Source of the DNA: Xylaria sp. FL1777
Lineage: Eukaryota; Ascomycota; Sordariomycetes; Xylariales; Xylariaceae
Direction of reading: 5' to 3'
Length of the DNA: 64,000 bases
Assembly (NCBI GenBank): GCA_022578965.1
Contig: MU400545.1
Location: forward strand, 297,357 to 361,356
Shown here: positions 34,831 to 47,870 of the stretch, piece by piece
Numbering within the stretch: position 1 is the first letter of the stretch
Layout: every line of letters begins with the position of its first letter
Notes under the pieces: model-generated
Database searches by the model: none
Told to the model about the DNA's origin: nothing
The model's input: only the letters and a program-made list of their open reading frames with translations
Translations under genes and position numbers: made by a program

Positions 34831-35276
34831 TAATATTAAATTTAGCTATTAAAAGTATGTTTTTTAACTTATTTTTAATAAAGTTTATATAAAACAAATT
34901 TATACCTTTTAATAAATATATTACTTTTTAAAAAAGCTAAAACTTAAGCTAAAATTATATAAATAAGCTATATAACTTATTATATAATAAAGCTTGTTTA
35001 TTTATTGCTACTTATTAATAAATTAAAATTATAAAAAACTAATACTATATTATATTTTTATATATTTTAAAAAGTTATATAAAGAACTTTTTTATTAATA
35101 ATATTAGTTTAAATAAAACATAAAGTAAAATATATTATATAATAAATATTTACTTTAATACTAATATAAACTATAGCTAATATTAAGTTAATTAAACTAT
35201 AGTTTTTTTTATATAAATAAAAAAAAAAAACTTAAACTTAGCTTTGCATAAAATATTTAAATTAATACTTAATAAG
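34831..35276 (+). mobile_element. Family-1 copy A, fragment 3
   Basis: Continues family 1 (reverse complement of about 43225 to 42785). Begins with the right target copy TAATATTAAA and ends in ATAAG, the left target copy of the 405-bp element. Confidence 0.8.
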
Positions 35277-35681
35277 TGTAATGGCAGCAATACTAGAAGT
35301 GTGGTGCAAGGGACCAACTATACCCTATATTCTGAGAAAATATTCTACTTAAGGAAAAAGAGGAAAAAGAGAAACTACTCCGTACATCTTTGACAGCAAT
35401 ATATAGACAACTTGTATGGTGTTTGCGTAGCTCACCCATGGCAACCATTCACTACACCCTCAATGGGATCAATGGGACAATGGGCTACGCACAGGCCACC
35501 ATGTGCCCCCTTCCATGGGGTACGTACCCAACACTCCAACGTAGCGCAGCCACAGCTCCAGCCGCAGGCAAGCCACAACTCTGACAGACTAGCAAGCCAC
35601 AGCTCTAGCCATAGGCAAGCCACAACTCTGACAGACTAGCAAGCCATAGCTCTAGCTATAGGCGAGCCACAGGTTGTTATA
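35277..35681. mobile_element. 405-bp GC-richer insertion, probable solo LTR, not RIP-mutated
   Basis: Starts TGTAATGGCAGC and ends GTTGTTATA (TTACA if one C was mutated), giving TGTAA/TTACA-like inverted ends. ATAAG flanks both sides (35272-35276 and 35682-35686). The uninterrupted family-1 copies have no insert here. Composition is close to that of the gene region, unlike everything around it. It could be a solo LTR or a short non-autonomous element. It contains a 47-bp tandem repeat. Confidence 0.75.
35545..35673 (+). repeat. 47-bp tandem repeat, about 2.7 copies
   Basis: Units start at about 35545, 35592 and 35639 and contain GCAAGCCACAGCTCTAGCC followed by a CAACTCTGACAGACTA segment. The second and third units differ by a few C-to-T changes. 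It lies inside the 405-bp element. Confidence 0.8.
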
Positions 35682-36904
35682 ATAAGCTTAAAAAAGCATA
35701 ATAAACGTTTAGTGCTAACTATTAAAGCAAAATTTAACTAAGTATAAATGTTATATAAACATATTAAAATATATTAAAGTTAGCTATAATGTTAATTTTT
35801 TAAAAACTTATATATAAAAGATTTTTTGTTAACTTAAAAGTATATTTATATATAGCATTAAATAATATAATAAAAATCTTTATATAAAAAAACAATAAAT
35901 TATACTTTATAAACTAAAAATATAACTATAATTATATAAAAAAGCAATAACTTAAATTTATACTAAAGTTATTAAGTTAATTAATTAAACAGCTAAGTTA
36001 TTTTTAAAGCTATAACTAAAAAAACTAAAACTTTTATATAAATAAAAAATGCTTTATTTATTAAAAAAAAAACTACTAGTTAATATACTACACTTTTTAA
36101 AAAAAAGCTTATATAAAAAACATATTTTTTAATTTATACAAAATAATTTATAACTAAAAACTTACTTTAAAAAAATTCTTTTTATATATAACAAAATATA
36201 AAAAATATTTAAAGTTAAATAATAGTATTAAAAATATTAATAAAAAATTTAATAATTAAACTACTTAATATTTAATAAATAGCATATTTCTTTATTATAT
36301 AATAAAAAAAAATATTTAAAACTATAAAATAATAATATTATATAATTAGTTTATATTAAATAATTATTATTATATAAATTATTAAAATAAACTTTAAAAT
36401 ATTAGCGCTTTTAATTATTTAATAGTAAAAAAAGCTTAATTAAAAGTATATTTTTAAATATATTTTTATATAAAAATTAATTAAACTTTAAGTAATACTT
36501 ATATTTATTTTAGTAAAAATAATACTATAAATGCTATAAGTACTATATAAATAAAAAACGTTTTTAATATAACTATATATTATATTTTAAATATTTTTAC
36601 TTTTTTTTTATTTTTATTAAAAAATATTAACTGTTTAAAAGCATACTTTAATAATATAAAAAACATTATTATATAATAAAACAAAAAAACTATTTTTGTT
36701 ATATAAAAATAAAAATATTTGTTTTTTAATATTAGCTTATATAAAGCAAGTTTATATTTTATAAAAATAAAACTTTAAAGGTTTTATAAATGCTTTAAAT
36801 ATTTTTATATAAAAAAACTATATAATATGCTTAATTATATAAGCTATAATATTAATTGCTTTGTTTTAAAAAAAATTTAAAAGTTTTATTATTATTATTA
36901 GTTA
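35682..36904 (+). mobile_element. Family-1 copy A, fragment 4
   Basis: Resumes family 1 (reverse complement of about 42775 to 41560). Ends TTATTAGTTA, repeated at 46209-46218 where family 1 continues. Confidence 0.8.
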
Positions 36905-37334
36905 ACTAAATAGCTTTTCTGCTTTTTTTTGCAACTAGCTAAATTTATAAAAACATTTACGTAGCTTTAAGAACTAAACTTATAAAAACCTGCCGTATAT
37001 AAAACAAGCCCGTACAAATAATAGCTTAAAAAGAAATAAAAGTAAAAATAAAAAAAGCAAAAAACTATAACGCAACTTTTTTAATATAAAACTAGCTATA
37101 ATTAGCTAATAATGCAAATTTAAACTAATAGTAGCTAATAATAAGCTTAATATTAAACTTGCAATGCTATATAAATAAGCTAAATAAAATAATAATAAAC
37201 ATTAAAATTTTTTTTAAAAAAAACTTAAATAAGCAAACTATTTATAATGCTTGCTAAATTATTAAAAAGCTATTAAAAGCATACTACTTTTAGCAAATAA
37301 GCAAGCAGCTATAAATAAACAACAGTATTAAAAA
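36905..37334. mobile_element. Element Y, left part
   Basis: This 430-bp sequence does not match family 1 or the gypsy element. With 44714-46208 it forms a ~1.9-kb insertion (Y) bracketed by TTATTAGTTA, and Y is itself interrupted by a family-1 element. No motif is readable and the superfamily is unknown. Confidence 0.55.
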
Positions 37335-37621
37335 TAATAAATAAGCTTTATATAATCGTACGTTTAATACATATGTGCTAAAACAAAGTATAATAATCTT
37401 TGTATTATAAGCTATTTATGTTTTATATGTTTAAAAGAAAAAAAAGTTTATATAAAGCAAAAGTTTTTTTTTATATATAAAAACTTTGCTAGTATATAAG
37501 CTAAGCTAATACTAAAATTACTTTAGTTTATATAATAGCTTTTATATAAAGTAGTTTTTATGCAAAACTTATTATATATACTATATATAAAAGTTATAAC
37601 TAATAACTAGTTATTTTAATA
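37335..37621 (-). repeat. Family-1 LTR (287 bp)
   Basis: Aligns with the LTRs at 44428, 47584 and 54649, and with 20343 in reverse. Its left end reads TAATAAATAAGC where the others have TGTTAAATAGGC or TATTAAATAAGC. Confidence 0.8.
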
Positions 37622-40600
37622 CTAGCTACTTTTTTTTTAGTTATAATTCCTTTTATATAATGCTATTTAAAAAAAATAAAAAAGAATAGTTCTATAAAAA
37701 GTTAAACATTTAGTACTTTAGTTTTTGCAAAAAAAAAGTTGCTTATATGTTTGCTTTTTTTAAATTTTGTAGTTATATAAAGCCTAGGTTTAAAAGTAGT
37801 TATTTTTTAAGTAAAGCATTTAAACCTTTATATAGTTTAATTATTATTAGCATAATTAAAGTTTTTTATTTTTATTATTATATAATTAACTAATGTTAGC
37901 TAATAATATAAAATAAAGTATTAATAATAAGCAATTTATACTAAGGTTAATTAAAAGTTCTTTTTTTATATAGCAGTAAGTTTAATAATATATTAAAGTA
38001 TAAAAGCTAGGCTTTATTTATAAAAAAAGCTTAAATTTTGTAGTACTTTTTGTTGCTTTTATATTTTTAAACTTTTTACTTTATATAGCTGCTTATTTTA
38101 CTATTAACTACTTTATATATATATATATATACTTATAATAGCTTTATACTTAGTTATTTTTATATATATATTTATATATATATATATATATATTTATATA
38201 ATAGCTATTTTACTATAGTATAATATTAATAGTTGCTAGCTTTATATTATAAGCTAAAACAGTAGTTATAACGTTATATAACTATTAATTAGTAATTTTA
38301 ATAATTGATTGTTTTTTTAGTTGCTATATATAAATATATATATTTGTTTTTTTTTTATATAACTTATTGTTTAAATAGTTTGCTAATAATTATTTGTTAT
38401 ATAAAAAGTAATAAGTTTTAAGTTATATTAATACTTTTAGTTAATATTAAGGTTTAAATTTTGTATAATGCTTTAATTGCTTTTATTATAGCTTAAATAA
38501 TTTGTTATAAAAGCTATTTTTATGTAGTATTTATTTAGTTATATAGCATTATAATTGCTTTATATAGCTAAAATGCTTATATAAACTACAAAAGCTTTTT
38601 ATTTTAAAGTTATTAATAAGTAATAAAATTTTAAAGTAATATATATGCTATATACGTTTAATAATCGTATAATGCTTGTTATAATTATTATACTTAAATA
38701 AATAAAAAAAGGTTAAGTATTATATAGTAGTTTAATAAAAAAAGTAAAAAAAAATGTTAAACATTTATATATAGCTTAAAAGATAGTTATATAAAAAAAA
38801 ATATAAAATTTATAATGTTTTATAGTTTTTAGTGTTTTTTTTAAAATTAAATATATATTTGCTTGTTATTTTTTTACTTATTATATAATTATTATAACGA
38901 TTTTCATACAAAAGTATTTTTTTAACTTTCTTTTTTTTAATTTGTTTATATAAAAGTTATTTTTATTTTTTTTTTATAAATGCTTTTATTTATATAGTTA
39001 GCTAGTTTATAAATACTAAAGTTTTTAGTGCTTAGTTTAATATTTTCTTTATAAATATGTTAGTTAAATTATTTTTGCTATTAATTTATTGTACTTTAAA
39101 GATTTTTTTTTTTTTATATAACTTTTTAAGTAATATAATATTAATTATAAGGCGTTTTTTCTAAGTAGTTTTTAGCTTTACTAAATAGTTATATAATAAT
39201 TTTAAGTTTAAACATAATATAACAAGAATTAAAAGTATTCTTAGCGTAACTATAATTTTTTAAAACGTTATATAAAAAGCTATAGCACTATTAAAGCTAT
39301 TTATTATGCTATATAATTTATTAGCTAGCATACTTTATATTATTTGCTTATACTTACTAAAGTTTTAATATATAATGTTTTTTTTAATTTTAAAAGCTAG
39401 GTTTTTTTTTATATAATGCTTTATTGCAAATATAATAATAAATCTAAGTTATAAAGTTATATTAGTATTATTTACAAATAAACCGTTTATAAAAATAAAC
39501 AGTTTTATATAGCTTAAATTTAAAAGTACAAATGTTAATCTATAGTTATAATTATTTATTTGCTATTTAACTTTACGGTTTAAATTTTTAATATTTATTA
39601 GTGCTAAATTAATTATTTAAGCAGTAGTTATAAAGTTATATATAGCTTTTAATTAACAAATGCTGCTTATATAAGCATTATATATGCATTAAAAAACATA
39701 TTACTATATAGCATTTTTTATATAAAAGTTAATTAAAGCTAGTTAGTTTGCTTAGTTTTTTTATATAAATATTATATTTTTTTTATATAAAAAAATAATT
39801 TAACTACTATTAAATTTAATAAAGTAATCTTGTTATAAAGTTTTTTTTAGCTTTATATAAAACTTTGCTTTATATAACTTATGTTTTTTTTTTGCTAAAA
39901 ATTTAAGTATAATAAAGCTAAATATATTATTTATTTGCAAACTTATAATGCTAAATTTGTACGAAAATTTTAATATAAACAACAAACATAAATTATACAT
40001 AAAAACTATTATACTAAGTTTTTTATAGTAATATTAATAATAAGTTTTAAACTAATATAGCTTTAATTTAGCTAAGCTATATAATAGTTATATAATTTAT
40101 ATAATTGTTTTTTTAAAATATTTTAAAACAAGTTTAAAAGGTAATTATATAAAGATTTTTTATGCAAGTTTATTTTTTAATTATATATATGCTTACATAA
40201 TATTTTAAAGCTTGCTTAAAGCGTTAAAGTTTTAAATTAACAAAAGGCTTAAAGCTAATAATAATTATTATTTTATTTGCTAGATTATTAATAATTAAGT
40301 TAATATAGTTTTTTTTTCCGTATTATTATAGCTTTATATAACTAATTTAAACTTTTTGTACGGTTTAGTTGTTTTTTTTTTAATTTTTTGTATAAAGCAA
40401 AACTTAAAAATCTAAGTATTATTATATTTGTTTAAATTATATTTTACGAACTAAAAAATACTTCGTATAATAAAGTTATGAATTTTTATAATGTTTAATT
40501 TTTTAAATAAAGTATTAAAAGTGCTAATAATGCTGTTTTTACGTAATTTTACTACTAAAGCATAATTTTGTTTTTTTTTTAAAGTTAAAAACAAGTTATT

Positions 40601-43600
40601 AATATTTTATATAAATATTATAAAAAAGTTCTTAGCTTTTTTAAGTTTTTTATGTTTTTTTTATATAGCTAGTTTTATAGCTAGTTTTGCAGTAATTATG
40701 TTTTTTTTTTTATTATTTATTAAAGTATGTTTAATTATATAGTAATATAGCTTAACTTATATTTATTTAAAGCAAATTAAGCTATTTATAAAGTTAATAA
40801 TTATGTTAAGTTTTTTAATTAATTATATTTTATATAGTTTTTTTTAGCTTTGTTTTTTATGCTATATAAAAACTTTATTATATAAAGGTAAAAATAATAC
40901 TTTATATAAAGCTAGCTTATTATGTTTATAAATTGCATAGCTAATTTTAATTTTTGCTTATTTTTTGCAAAGCATTTTTATAGCTTTTTTAATTGCTTTA
41001 GCTTTTTGTATAATATTTAGCAAAAAAAAAAAGTTTTAATTAACTTTTAAATATGCTTTAAATATAAAAAGCGTTAAAACTAAGCTATTAAGCTTTATAA
41101 TATTATTTAAAGCTTTAATTATTATTTGCAAAATTAATTCATTTTTTATATAATAACTTAGTTTAGCTTTTAATATATTATATATATAATAAAAAAGTTT
41201 ATATGCTTTTTTTATTTTGCTAATAGCTTAATAAGCTTTAATAAGTATTTTTTAGTACTTTATACTTATAATTTTAGCTTAGTTTTAAAATTCTTTAAAT
41301 AAAAAGTTTATGCTAAAGTTATATATAATATAGTTTAAAAATCTTTAATATATGTTAATTTAGCATTTATATAAAGCTTTTTAAGCGTTTTATATAAATA
41401 TAAATTTTAAAAATATAGCTATTTAAAATAATATAGCTATATTAATTATATATAAAACTTGCTTGTTGTTTATTTATATAATATTAATTATAATTTTATA
41501 ATTAAAGTTATAATTATTTTTAATTATAAACTTAAAACAATAAAGTACTTAGTTATATAATTAGTAATAATAACAAAACTTCTAAATTTTTTTTAAAATA
41601 AAGCAATTAATATTATAGCTTATATAACTAAGTATATTATATAGTTTTTTTGTACAAAAGTATTTAAAGCATTTATAAAGCTTTTAAAGTTCTGTTTTTA
41701 TAAAATATAAACTTGCTTTATATAAACTAATATTAAAAAACAAATGTTTTTATTTTTATATAACAAAAATAGTTTTTTTGTTTTATTATATAATAATATT
41801 TTTTATATTATTAAAGTATGCTTTTAAATAGTTAGCGTTTTTTAATAAAAATAAAAAAAAGGTAAAAATATTTAAAATATAATATGTAGTTATATTAAAA
41901 GCGTTTTTTATTTATATAATATTTATAACATTTATAGTATTATTTTTGCTAAAACAAATATAAATAGTACTTAAAGTTTAACTAACTTTTATATAAAAAT
42001 ATATTTAAAAGTATACTTTTAATTAAGCTTTTTTTACTATTAAATAATTAAAAGCATTAATATTTTAAAGTTTACTTTAATAGTTTATATAATAATAATT
42101 GCTTAATATAAACTAATTATATAGCACTATTATTTTATAGTTTTAAATGTTTTTTTTTATTATATAATAAAAAAATGTACTATTTATTAAATATTAAATA
42201 GTTTAATTATTAAATTTTTTATTAATATTTTTAGTATTATTGTTTAATTTTAAATATTTTTTGCATTTTGCTACATATAAAAAAAATTCTTTTAAAGTAA
42301 GTTTTTAGCTATAAATTATTTTATGCAAATTAAAAAATATGTTTTTTATACAAGCTTTTTTTTAAAAAGTATAGCATATTAACTAATAGCTTTTTTTTTA
42401 GCAAATAAAGCATTTTTTATTTATATAAAAGTTTTAGTTTTTTTAATTATAGCTTTAAAAGTAACTTAACTATTTAATTAATTAATTTAATAACTTTAGT
42501 ATAAATTTAAGTTATTAATTTTTTGTATAGCTATAATTATATTTTTAGTTTATAAAGTATAATTTATTGTTTTTTTGTATAAAAGTTTTTATTATACTAT
42601 TTAACGCTATATATAAGCATGCTTATAAATTAGCAAAAAATTTTTTGTATATAAGTTTTTAAAAAATTAATGCTATAGCTAACTTTAGTATATTTTAATA
42701 TGTTTATATAATGTTTATACTTAATTAAATTTTGCTTTAATAATTAGTATTAAATGTTTATTATGCTTTTTTAAGCTTGTTAAGCATTAATTTAAATATT
42801 TTATATAAAGCTAAATTTAAGTTTTTTTTTTTTATTTATATAAAAAAAACTATTGTTTAGTTAGCTTAATATTAGCTATAGTTTATATTAATGTTAAAAT
42901 AAATATTTATTATATAATATATTTTATTTTAAGTTTTATTTAAATTAATATAGTTAATAAAAAAGTTTTTTGTATAACTTTTTAAAATATATAAAAATAT
43001 AGCGTAATATTAGTTTTTTGTAATTTTAATACATTAATAAGCAGTAATAAATAAATAAGCTTTATTATTTAATAAGTTATATAGCTTGCTTATATAATTT
43101 TAGCTTAAGTTTTAGTTTTTTTAAAAAGCAATATATTTATTAAAAAATATAAATCTGTTTTATATGAACTTTATTAAAAGTAAGTTAAAAAATATACTTT
43201 TAATAGCTAGATTTAATGTTATATAAATATATGTTTTTTGCTTTAATATTTACAGTAAATAATATTAAACAAAATATTTATATATTAATTAAAAAATTAA
43301 TTTATAGCTTATTTTTATTATATAAAAATTAAATAGCTTAAAAAAATTCTAATGTTTAATACTTAGCTAAATTAATTATAGTTAATATTTATATTATTAT
43401 GTTTAAAATTATATGTTAAAACTTAAGTCTTTAAAAAATAATTTAATATATAAATAATTTAAAAAGTTTTAATTATTATACAAAAAAATATTTAGCTATT
43501 AGTTTAGTATTAAAAATATTGCTAATAATTAAATAATTATTATATAATAAGTATTTAATAGTTTTTTTAATTTCTTAATTATAAAGTTTTTATAAGCTAT

Positions 43601-44427
43601 TTTTATAAGCTTTTAAATTATAATTATTTTTAACGTTAAATAAATTTTTTTTAACTTAAGGTTTTTAAGCAAAGCGCTTTATATGCTTTAATGAATTTTT
43701 TAGAAATAATTTTCTGTTTATTTTTTAAAAGTTTTAGCGAACTTTTTTTAAAAGTAGTTTAATAGTTTATAAAAATATAAATAATTAGCATAATAAAATA
43801 CTAGCTTAATATTTAGCTTAATTTTAATTATATAGCTAAAATTAATTTTTTAGCTTTATATTTTAAAATTAATTTAAGTATTTATTTATTATGTATTTAT
43901 TAAAACGTTTTTAGCTAAATTTTTATATATAAAAATAACTAGCTTTAACTTTAAAAGCGTTATAAATAGTTGTTTGTTTTTTTAAAACATAATAAATTTA
44001 GCTAAATTATATAATATATTTAATTTTATATTTAAGTTATATAAATTGCTGTTTTGCTTTTATATAGCAATATAATTAATATATTACTTAGTATTTATAT
44101 AGTAATATAATTAAAAAAGTAGCAAAATTACTTGCTATTTTTTTTATTTTATTTTTAGTACTAATAAACAGGTTAAAAGTTTAGTTTTTATATATAAATA
44201 AATTAAATTTTTTCTTTTTTTTCTTTATACGTGCTTACTTTAGCTAATTAAAAAAAGTAAACTAAACAATATGTTTATACATTAAAAGAAAAACAGGCAT
44301 AATATAAAAAACAAATTTTTTTTTAACAAGTTAAAATAAAAGTATATTATATAACTTTATTATTACTTTAGCTAATTTATAGTTTATTATAAATAAATTA
44401 AAAATGCAAATATAACTATTAATTACT

Positions 44428-44713
44428 ATTAAATAAGCTTTATATAATTATACGTTTAATATATATATACTAAAATAAAGTATAATAATCTTTATATTAT
44501 AAGCTATTTATGTTTTATATGTTTAAAAAAAAAAAAAGTTCATACAAAGTAAAAGTTCTTCTTTATGTATAAAAACTTTGCTAGTATATAAGCTAAGCTA
44601 ACACTAAAATTACCTTGGTTTATGCAATAGCTTTTGCATAAAGTAGTTTTTATATAAAACTTATTATACGTATTATATATAGGAGTTATAACTAATAACT
44701 AGTTATTTTAATA
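44428..44713 (-). repeat. Family-1 LTR (286 bp)
   Basis: Starts TATTAAATAAGC and ends TTTTAATA. It is the 5' LTR in the element's - reading and keeps somewhat more G and C than the LTR at 37335. Confidence 0.8.
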
Positions 44714-46208
44714 AATATATTAATTAAAACTTATTATAAGTATTATTAATAAAGCAAAAAAAGCTTATTATAAAAGTAAAATTGCTATATATATAAATTT
44801 AGCAATTTAAAAATTATATAAATAAGCAAACTAAAATTAATAACTTTTTTTACTAGTAGCTTATATTTTACGCAAATATACTATAAATAAACAATAATAA
44901 AAAATTTTTATACGTTGCTTTATTAATTTACTTTAAAGCTATTATAGTAATAAATTTTAATTAAGCTATTATTATAACTTTTGTTAGCTATAAAGCTAAA
45001 ATAAAAACAAAGTTAATTATAATATAAAAGTTAAACTAAGCAATAAAAGCAAACATAGTTTAAGCAATATATAAACTATTAAACAATAATTAAAAAGTTA
45101 TTTTTAATAAGCAAAAAATTTAAACCTAAATGTTAATAAATATATTATAAACTTATTAAACATTTAGCAAAAAATTAAAAATATACTTTTAATTATATTA
45201 ACTAATAATTTTAAGCTTGCTAATTAAACAAATATTAAAAAAAAAAAAAAAAAAATGCTAGCTTAATTTAAATTAGCTAACTAAAAGCTAAAAATTAAAA
45301 AGCTGTTTTTTTTACTTTGTTTATTATAGCGCAAGCAAAAAACATACTTAATATATATTAAAGTTATAACAATAAAAAATGTAAACATAATATATATTAA
45401 TAAACTTTTTTAAAACTACTATTACTTTTAAATAGCTTTTTACTTTATAAATATAATAATAACTTAATGTTATAGCTACTAAAAATAAAGCTACTAAGCT
45501 AATATATATAAAAATAAGCAAAAATATAGCTAATATAAATTTTTAAAACATACTAAAAATAAAGCAAATTTATATTTAATATAAACTAAAAAAAAAGCAG
45601 CTATATGCTTTTTTTATTAAAGTAATTATTTAACTTAAGTAATAAAATGCTTAAAAGCTATTTAAGCATACAAGCTAGCTAAAAACGCTTTTATTTACTG
45701 CTTTATATAATTTGTAATAAAACTAACTTTAAACTAATTATGCATTATTACTGCTATAAAAATGCTATATAAGCAAAAAACTAATAATTTAGCAAGCAAA
45801 AATACTATTTGCTTAAAAAATTGCCTACTAAAAAAAACTATATTAATAACTATATAAAAAACAAAATTATAAACTATTATTAATATATTAAAGCTTTAAA
45901 ACTAACTTAAAAAAAACCTGTTTAAAAACTATTAATAAGTAATTTAAATAATAAAAAGCTATATTTATATAATAAACAAAAATATAAGTAATAAAAACAA
46001 CAATATTAAATAAAAATTAAGCAACATAGTTTTTAAATAATAGCACTTATATAGTTAGCTATAAAAAAAATATAAGTTATAATAGCAAGCAATTAATAAA
46101 AATATTTTTATTTAGCTTTAATATAGTTTTTACTTACATATAAAATTAAATAGCTTTTAGCATAGCTTTTTAAAGCTATTAAACTTAAATAATATAATAT
46201 ATATATTA
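44714..46208. mobile_element. Element Y, right part
   Basis: Non-family-1, non-gypsy sequence that ends where family-1 copy A resumes. It contains an A18-type run at about 45239-45255. No coding motif or inverted end could be identified. Confidence 0.5.
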
Positions 46209-47583
46209 TTATTAGTTATATAATTAAACATTTTATTATTTTAAATTTATAATTAAAAATAACTGCAATTTTAATTATAAAGTTATAATTAATACTATAT
46301 AAATAAACAATAAGCAGGTTTTATATATAATTAATATAGCTATATTATTTTAAGTAGTTATATTTTTAAAATCTATATTTATATAAAATGCTTAAAAAGC
46401 TTTATATAAGTATTAAATTAATATATATTAAAGACTTTTAAATTATATTATATATAACTTTAATATAAACTTTTTGTTTAAAGAATTTTAAAACTAAGCT
46501 AAAATTATAAATATAAAATATTAAAAAATGCTTATTAAAGTTTATTAAGCTATTAATAAAATAAAAAAAATATATAAACTTTTTTATTATATATATAATA
46601 TATTAAAAGTTAAACTAAATTATTATATAAAAAATAAGTTAATTTTATAAATAATAATTAAAGCTTTAAATAATACTATAAAGCTTAATAGCTTAGTTTT
46701 AATGCTTTTTATATTTAAGATATATTTAAGGGTTAATTAAGACTTTTTTTTTTTATTAAATATTATATAAAAAGCTAAAGCAATTAAAAAAGCTATAAAA
46801 ATGCTTTGCAAAAAACAAGCAAAAGTTAAAATTAACTATATAATGTATAAACATAATAAACTAGCTTTATATAAAGTATTATTTTTACTTTTATATAATA
46901 AAGTCTTTATATAGCATAAAAAGCAAAGCTAAAAAAAACTATATAAAATATAGTTAATTAAAAAACTTAATATAATTATTAATTTTATAAATAGCTTAAT
47001 TTGCTTTAAATAAACATAAGTTAAGCTATATTACTATATAATTAAATATACTTTAATAAATAATAAAAAAAAAATATAACTGTTATAAAACTAGCTATAA
47101 AACTAGCTATATAAAAAAAATGCAAAAAATCTAAAAAAGTTAAAAACTTTTTTATAGCGTTTATATAAAACATTAGCAACTTGTTTTTAATTTTTAAAAA
47201 AAAACAAAACTATGCTTTAGTAGTAAAATTACATAAAAATAGCATTATTAGCACTTTTAATACTTTATTTAAAAAATTAAACGCTATAAAAATTAATAAC
47301 TTTGTTATATAAAGTGTTTTTTAATTCGTAAAATATAACCTAAATAAATATAGTAATACTTAAATTTTTAAGTTTTGTTTTATATAAAAAATTAAAAAAA
47401 AAACAATTAAGTTATATAAAAAATTTAAATTAGTTATGCAAAGCTATAATAATACTAAAAAAAAAACTATATTAACTTAATTACTAATAATTTAGCAAAT
47501 AAGCTAATAATTATTATTAGTTTTAAGCCTTTTATTAATTTAAAACTTTAATGCTTTAAGCAAACTTTAAAATATTATATAAG
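46209..47583 (+). mobile_element. Family-1 copy A, fragment 5
   Basis: Continues family 1 (reverse complement of about 41560 to 40190), starting with the right copy of TTATTAGTTA and ending in ATAAG. A + strand reading at about 46390-46760 faintly recalls a copia reverse transcriptase, but the catalytic box is not recognisable and I do not rely on it. Confidence 0.8.
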
Positions 47584-47870
47584 TGTTAAATAGGCTTTAT
47601 ATAATTGTACGTTTAATATATATGTGCTAAAACAGAGTACAATAATCTTTATATTATAAGCTGTTTATATTTTATATGTTTAAAAGAAAAAAAGGTTTAT
47701 ATAAAGCAAAAGTTTTTCTTTATATATAAGAACTTTACTAGCGTACAAGCTAAGCTAACACTAAGATTACCTTAGTTTATATAATAGCTTTTGCATAAAG
47801 TAGTCTTTATACAAAACTTATTATATGTACTATATATAAAAGTTATAACTAATAATTAGTTATTTTAACA
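47584..47870 (-). repeat. Family-1 LTR (287 bp), 3' LTR of the - element
   Basis: TGTTAAATAGGC...TTTTAACA. It retains both unmutated terminal dinucleotides (TG and CA). Confidence 0.85.

Larger units (their letters stand above)
37335..44713 (-). mobile_element. Family-1 LTR retrotransposon, second copy, inside element Y
   Basis: About 7.38 kb with LTRs at both ends (37335-37621 and 44428-44713). It is collinear with the element at 47584-54935 throughout. The - orientation follows from comparison with copy A and from a purine tract, read on the - strand, next to the left LTR (CTAGCTACTTTTTTTTT at 37622). The flanking 5-mers do not match (AAAAA against AATAT), so the target duplication is lost, mutated, or the copy is recombinant. 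No intact frame. Superfamily unresolved. Confidence 0.8.

Noticed and set aside
35390..35639. Overlapping short frames inside the 405-bp element
   Set aside because: The reading is dominated by the 47-bp tandem repeat and is open on both strands, so it is a repeat artefact.
46380..46860. Copia-like reverse transcriptase in family 1
   Set aside because: A loose resemblance to the region around the catalytic box was seen, but the box reads YYIYNIL and cannot come from YVDD by C/T or G/A changes alone. The superfamily is left open.
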